64,000 bases of DNA from Bigelowiella natans CCMP2755 (taxonomy: Eukaryota; Cercozoa; Chlorarachniophyceae). Below, piece by piece: positions 58,659 through 64,000 of this stretch. Within the stretch, counting starts at the first letter, position 1, and the number at the start of each line of letters is the position of its first letter. The position numbers and the translations under genes are program-made. Below the pieces are notes generated by a model. That model made no database searches. It saw only the letters and a program-made list of their open reading frames with translations, and had not been told where the DNA came from. Where the stretch lies: contig ADNK01000825.1 of NCBI GenBank assembly GCA_000320545.1, positions 1 through 64,000 of the forward strand, in the 5' to 3' direction.

Positions 58659-60664
58659 AGATGTGTAATATATATATATTTAAATGTATTCATTTATTTA
58701 TCCATGTTGCTTTTTCTCGACTTCTACTGCCCCCCCCCCCCCCCCCTCTGCTCAGAGTCTTAACTTGGAACTCGACCGTGAGACATATCGTACAATTGGC
58801 ATTGGGTTCATGAGGGGGGGCATGAGCGACAGAATGGAGGAGTTAGTTCTTACAGGGTCTGGTAAGATGCTGTCCCTTAAACTGGATCCTATGCCATATC
58901 AGGTTGATATATATTATACATATGCTTGTGTGTGTGTGTCTGTGTGTGTGTGTGTGTGTGTGTATCGTAGCAGTCTCGTTATTGTTTACTCTTAATCTCC
59001 TTCACCATCGTCGTTATCACCATCATCATCATCACCTACAACAACAACAACTACCACTACTACTCCTCCTCCTCTAAGGGGCTGTTGGAGGCTGCTAGCC
59101 AGTATGGAGGGTGGCAAAGGTGCCTCTCCCTGATCTCGTCGATGAGGGCCTCAAGCCTCAGGTTGTCACGTATGTAGTAGCCGCACCACCATCTCAGGGC
59201 ACATAAAAAGGGTGTTTGCAGTGACGATGACGATGACGAAGAGGATGAAAGATGATGATGATGATGCTGATGATAAGTGACGATGTTGTATGATGATTGA
59301 TTTCGATCAGGCCCGGGAACTCCGCGTATTTGGGCCTGGTGCGGGCGCTGACGTGCAATGCGCGATCTTTCATCTCCGTAGAGCACATCGCCGACATCCT
59401 CGACCGTGCATCCATCCCCATCGACGATGACGTCGTCGCCTCTCTCATGATGGAGGCGAGTTTGGACTTGGGGGTAGTTGAGGAGGAGGATAGGAGGGAG
59501 ACCCGTAGGCGGAAACCGAAGCTCACGACTGGACTTACTGCGGAGGAGGTGTGTGACGAGGATATGGGGGAGGGGGAGGGGGGGGGGTGGGAGGACCAAG
59601 GAATGACGGACCAAGGAATGACGATCGCAATGAATAAGAATCGCCTGTACCACCGCACTCTTGGCATAAAATGCGTCGTGTTTCCATGCTAATACAGGTT
59701 GCTGGCTTCCGCGTCTCCGATTTGGCGACATCGACGTTCATGTGGCTGATGGATCGCATGCAGATTCCCATCGGGGTTTCGTCCTACCGTATTCTGCTTA
59801 AAGCCTACCTCACGGACAATAGATGGGGCGACGCCCTTTGCCGTCTTTGATCAGGTGCTAAATCCATGTCTATTGACGGTTACGGTCGGTGGTGATGATA
59901 CATACTGAAATATACACAGAGAGCGAGCGAGAGAGAGAGAGAGAGAGGGAGAGGGAGAGAGAGAGAGAGAGCAAGCCACAATGATGCTATTGTCTTTCTT
60001 TCTCTTCTTCATCATCTCCCCTCCTCCCCCCCCTCACTACGCTATCACACCGGTACATCTCCTGGCTTCTCCCTCCTTTTAATCTTCCCCTTTTCCGGAG
60101 TATGGCGTGTATGCAGCGATCTATGCATTGCTGGAAGTCTATACTGCGTGCTTTGTCGACTCCTCATCGAAGCACGTACTTCTATCAAAATTATGGTGAT
60201 GATGACGATGATATACCACTACCTCTACAGATGGTGTCACGAGTGCTGCTTCCCGATGTCCGCAGCTGCAATGGGTCTAGAAATGGCTGATGAGAATATA
60301 AATATCATATCGTTCGTTTTGTGGTTGCGTGAATCGTACGTCTGTATTAATGATATGCTCATGTTTATAAACCGTAACTTTCGGAGGGAGGCCTATTGTT
60401 ACTTTGATCATCAGCAACAGCATCATCCGTATCATCATATATTCCATATCCGATTCACACTCTCACAAACACACACACACACACACAAACACACACTCAC
60501 ACTCACTCACTCACTCACTCACACGCTCGAACAACGCATGGCAGGCTCATCCTTGCATGCAAGAAGGAGGCGCGGGTAACCCAAGCACTTAACATCGTAC
60601 GATCGATGCGACGGCTAGGAGTTTTGATGAATCAGGTGGTGGCTATGTTCCATACGTGTGTGTG

Positions 60665-60700
<36 letters not shown>

Positions 60701-60932
60701 ATGTCCTTGCTAATTGGGAAGGACTGATGGCAGACATCCAAGAAGAAGAAGAAGAAGACAAGGAGAAGAAAGAAGAGTGTGATTCTTGCTACTATATTCT
60801 GTGGCCTTTGTTGCCGCTGAAATCGTTGATTATCTGTTATGTTGGCCCCCGTTATCACGAATAGGGAACATACAACGCTTTGCTCACCGTTTGTGCTGCG
60901 GGAAGGCAATGGACAGTGGTACCCGTCCTGCT

Positions 60933-60963
<31 letters not shown>

Positions 60964-61617
60964 ACATTGCTTAGCAACTACTACTTCTATTACTATGCCC
61001 CGAAGAAGAAGAAGAAGAAGAAGAAGAAGAAGAAGAAGGCGAAAACGATGATTACAGCATAATTTATTACCTTTTCTGCTGCTGTGACGTTGGAAATTAG
61101 GCCGATGCAGTCCTCGCTGATATGAAGCTCGGCAGGAAAACAGGCGCGTATCTATCAACGAAACCCTCGAAAAGGACATACGACGCCCTCATTCTCACGC
61201 ATGCACGCGCATCGAGATGGTGGCGAGCTCTTGAATATCTCGAGGAAATGACAACAACGAGGAGGGATGTGAGCAGGCCAGTGTCGCGAGGAATGCCGTT
61301 CAGCTTTCAGGTGCTGCTCTCTCCTACTAACAAATGTCTATTTTAACACACACACACACACACACACTGCATCCGCAGTAGCAGTAGTAGTAGCGGTAGT
61401 AGTCGTATATCGTCCTCCAAGAAGTGGAGATTCATGTTCATTATTAAATTATATGTATCTGCTGCTGCTGCTGTGTGTGTGTGTGTGTGTGTGTGTAAAT
61501 GTCAGCCGGACATGCACACAAAGCAAGCATTCTCCGTTTGCGTGGCAAGAATGAGCGATCCGGTGGAAGTTCTGTCGCTGTACTCTCAGCTGCAGCAACG
61601 ATATAGTAAGAGTTCTC

Positions 61618-61655
<38 letters not shown>

Positions 61656-61822
61656 CTGTCTACTATCCACAAGCACATCTCCTCTCCACAGGATTTCAGA
61701 TACAACACAATGCACAACGCAAAACGTATACACGCCCCCCCCTCGTCGTCCCTTTGCTCCTTACACTTTCCTCTGTGTTGTCGCTCCCTTATCTTCCCCA
61801 TATTTACCTCGTTGTCGTCGTT

Positions 61823-61854
<32 letters not shown>

Positions 61855-63370
61855 TATCTTCATCATCTTATTCTTTTTCTTCTTCTCTTATACTAATATA
61901 TCGTTGTTTTTCCTGCTGCTTTTCAAGACATAACCGTCAGTCCAGATGCGCTCCGCTCCATGCTCGAGAACGCAAGCCGCACACAATGCTTGCCTCCCCT
62001 TTCTACTTCCCCCGCAGCAACCGATTACGATCTAACTGTGGTGGAGGAGGATGGGGGGGAGAGGGAGACGGGGAAAGATAAGAGAGACAGCAAACAGCAT
62101 CATCTTCATCTTAAAGGTCTCGCTACATATATGGGAGCGCTCCTGAAGCTGTGGAGGCTTGTTCCACAAGAGACTCGTACGGAGAGAAGCTTTCATCGCA
62201 TCATCCGCGCATGCTGCCGTGCTGGTCTGTGGCGTCCCGCGGTCAAAGAGCTCATTCTATTGCAGGAGTTCTCGATGGCAATGGCGACGCCGTCTTCGTC
62301 ATCATTATTAAGGATGAATGCAGAGGAGGAGGAGGAGGAGGTGGAGGAGTGGGCAGAAGCTATATCATCTGGCCAGAGTCAGCAGCAGCAGCAGCAAGGA
62401 GCAGCCAGGACCTCCTCCTCACCCCGTATTATCACCCCCACCACTGCATATGCTGCCGCAACGGATGGTGACATGATTGGGCAGCAGTCACAAGGGGATG
62501 ATGAGGCAGATGGGAAGGCAGAAGAAAAAGAAGAAGAAGAAGAAGAAGAAGAAGAAGAAGAAGAGAAAAGAGAAGCAGCAGCTGCAGTAGCCGAAGGAGA
62601 AAGCAACTACGATGAAAACAATTATGACCAAGAATCATCAGCGGGTAGGGGTGGTGGTAGTAGTAGTAGTGGTAGCACCCAGTTCTTAATACACCACGAT
62701 ACTACTGGAACTGTGGAGGAGAAGCAGCGAATCAAGGCTATGGCCCGAACGGTGCGGCACGTGGTCCAAACTCTCGGGGAAGCACGGAAGTTTACCCTGG
62801 CAACACGTGTATTTCGTAGCTTTGGCTTCGATTCCGCAGAGGACTATCAGACGCTTCTAAATGCAGCAGCAGCAGGCTCACGCTGGGAAGAGGCACTGCA
62901 GATTCGAGCCGAGTTGCAGGTGGTGCAAATCCTCTTCTCCCCCCCCCCCCCCCCTTACGATCCGCCATTCCTCTCCGAACATTTCCCCTCTCTTTCCTTC
63001 TCTCTCCCTCTCACTGCCTCCTCCTCCTCCTGTCGGTTTAGTTAATGAATAATACCCTTTTCAGGCCAAGTCGGGTAACAACGCCCCTTTGAAGACGTCG
63101 CTTCTGACAGCAGTGATGCGCGCTTGTACCAAGGGCAAGCAGCATGAGCGGGGGATCGAAGTCTTTGAACGGATGTGCGAGCAGAGGATCGTGCCAGATG
63201 TCCAGGCGTATAGCTCTCTCATACGCATGCTGGGGAGAACTGGCCGATGGCAAGACGCGATGCGCGTGTACCTGCTATTATTTGTCGTGGGGGGGGGGGG
63301 TAGATTTTGTCAAGGATCTAAGAAGTAACACTCGTTCATGAACGAATGCGAGCGGTTTTGATTCATTTAT

Positions 63371-63418
<48 letters not shown>

Positions 63419-63723
63419 TCCCTTCGTCTCCTCTTCCGCCTTCCCTTTGGCCCCCATCCATCCATCCATCCATCCATCCATCCATCCACCCATCCTCTAA
63501 CATCGTTAGATACGTCGGAATGACAAGCGTCCGTCTGCAGCCGGACATGGGGTGCTACCAGGGCTTGGTTCAGGCCTGCGAGAGAGGAGGAAATCGCGTG
63601 GCGGCGCTCATGTATCTCGAGTCTCTCGTTGATAGTGCTTACTCAGAAACCTTGGTTGACCCACAGAAGAAGCTCATACTTCAGACAGTCGACGATGAGG
63701 ACCCCCCCCCCGCGGAAAAATAG
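54955..63723 (+). CDS. Pentatricopeptide-repeat (PPR) protein, predicted organelle-targeted
   Basis: About 19 exons from ATG 54955 to stop 63721-63723. The start encodes a signal-like hydrophobic run (FWVMMLLNGLHLAFSRGHSG) and a Ser/Arg-rich stretch (SRTVPSISSLSSSLALRRQR), i.e. a bipartite plastid-type presequence. PPR helices recur: RITYNTLINACVNGG (ends about 55,543), NVKKGVELLAQMQRERLQ (55,883-55,938), PDVVTFTSL (56,117), FVEMMQRMGIQPNSATLSTS, FMWLMDRMQIPIGVSSYRIL (59.75 kb), MVSRVLLPDVRSCNG (60.23 kb), KEARVTQALNIVRSMRRLGV (60.6 kb), SKRTYDALILTHARASRWW (61.2 kb), RGIEVFERMCEQRIVPDVQA (63.2 kb) and MTSVRLQPDMGCYQGLVQAC (63.5 kb). Two large exons (57,167-58,542 and 61,929-62,920) insert long Glu/Gly/Gln/Ser low-complexity blocks between repeats. 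PPR proteins bind organellar RNA to guide processing or translation. At 59,837-59,839 an extra T breaks the frame. One exon near 56,950-57,047 is uncertain. Confidence 0.85.
55659..55713. repeat. (GATA)n(GA)n compound microsatellite
   Basis: Short GATA run followed by about 40 bases of GA, in a PPR intron. Confidence 0.92.
58107..58122 (+). repeat. Poly-G tract (16) inside a PPR coding exon
   Basis: Encodes consecutive Gly residues within exon 57,167-58,542, between TMMMTTGGGG and EAAQKAQQ. The length must stay in frame, so it is a possible slippage site. Confidence 0.9.
63371..63487. repeat. (CT)n and (ATCC)n microsatellites
   Basis: CT tract at 63,371-63,420 and ATCC tetranucleotide repeat at about 63,455-63,487, both in the last intron of the PPR gene. 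Confidence 0.93.
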
Positions 63724-63822
63724 CGCCGCAGAGGTGAAATGGGAGCAGTGTAGCTATAAGTTTCTAAGTGATAAATCTGAAGAAATAATGTAGGAATCAC
63801 GTGTAGTAGCAGTGTTGTAGTA

Positions 63823-63855
<33 letters not shown>

Positions 63856-64000
63856 TAGTATTAGGGGAAGTAGTAGAAGTAGCAGTAACTAATGGTAGTA
63901 GTGGTAATATTAGTAGAGTCGTTACCATGATGCTGCTGCTGCTGCTGCTGGTGATAGCATAATTAGAACAGGTGCGAGAGGTTAATTATGTAGGCAATAG
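63724..64000. repeat. 3' flank of PPR gene with (TAG)n repeats
   Basis: TAG/GTA trinucleotide repeats between about 63,820 and 63,920 and (CTG)n near 63,935-63,950. No coding exon is seen before the window ends. Confidence 0.8.

Noticed and set aside
1-64000. Chlorarachniophyte (green complex plastid) origin.
   Set aside because: Considered because of the intron density and PPR gene, but the Phe at the presequence junction and the alternating layout fit an ochrophyte better. Not excluded.

Overview
This is eukaryotic nuclear DNA. Nearly every gene is cut by GT-AG introns, many carrying (CT)n, (TG)n, (AT)n or trinucleotide microsatellites, and no operon-like packing is seen. Exon models below were built by eye from splice sites, reading phase and family motifs, so edges marked uncertain are provisional. 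Two N-termini (PPR protein at 54,955; granulin-like protein at 15,979) look like a signal peptide followed by an AF-type junction (HLAFSR, ATAFEA) and a Ser/Arg-rich stretch. That resembles the bipartite presequences of complex red-lineage plastids. With the large PPR protein and alternating gene orientation, this suggests a photosynthetic stramenopile (ochrophyte) alga. The assignment is inference.

Layout, left to right: a CorA-type metal transporter with an EF-hand (minus, runs off the left edge); a borate/bicarbonate-type SLC4 transporter (minus, 5.4-10.8 kb); a leucine-rich-repeat (LRR) protein (minus, 13.2-15.4 kb); a granulin-like Cys-rich protein (plus, 16.0-18.4 kb); an EF-hand lysophospholipid acyltransferase of LPCAT type (minus, 19.1-26.5 kb); a second LRR protein with tandemly duplicated exon+intron modules (plus, to 29.2 kb); a secreted four-Cys helical repeat protein (minus, 30.9-33.6 kb); an unrecognised basic protein with EF-hand-like half motifs (plus, 34.3/34.7-37.7 kb); a MAPR/cytochrome-b5-like protein (minus, 38.6-39.4 kb); an atypical dual-specificity phosphatase with an altered P-loop (plus, 40.2-41.9 kb); an EF-hand coiled-coil protein with a Cys-rich tail (minus, 43.0-45.5 kb); an unrecognised polytopic membrane protein (plus, 45.9-48.1 kb); a HAD-superfamily phosphatase (minus, 50.3-54.7 kb); and a ~19-exon PPR protein (plus, 55.0-63.7 kb).

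Two large-scale patterns stand out. From 13 kb to the right end the 12 genes alternate strands without exception. Every gap that holds a gene 3' end contains an island rich in CTAG, TGCA and GCATGC words, while the head-to-head promoter gaps do not. I cannot link the islands to a known element class. The genes do not form one pathway, but calcium (EF-hands in three proteins), ion transport and lipid acylation recur.
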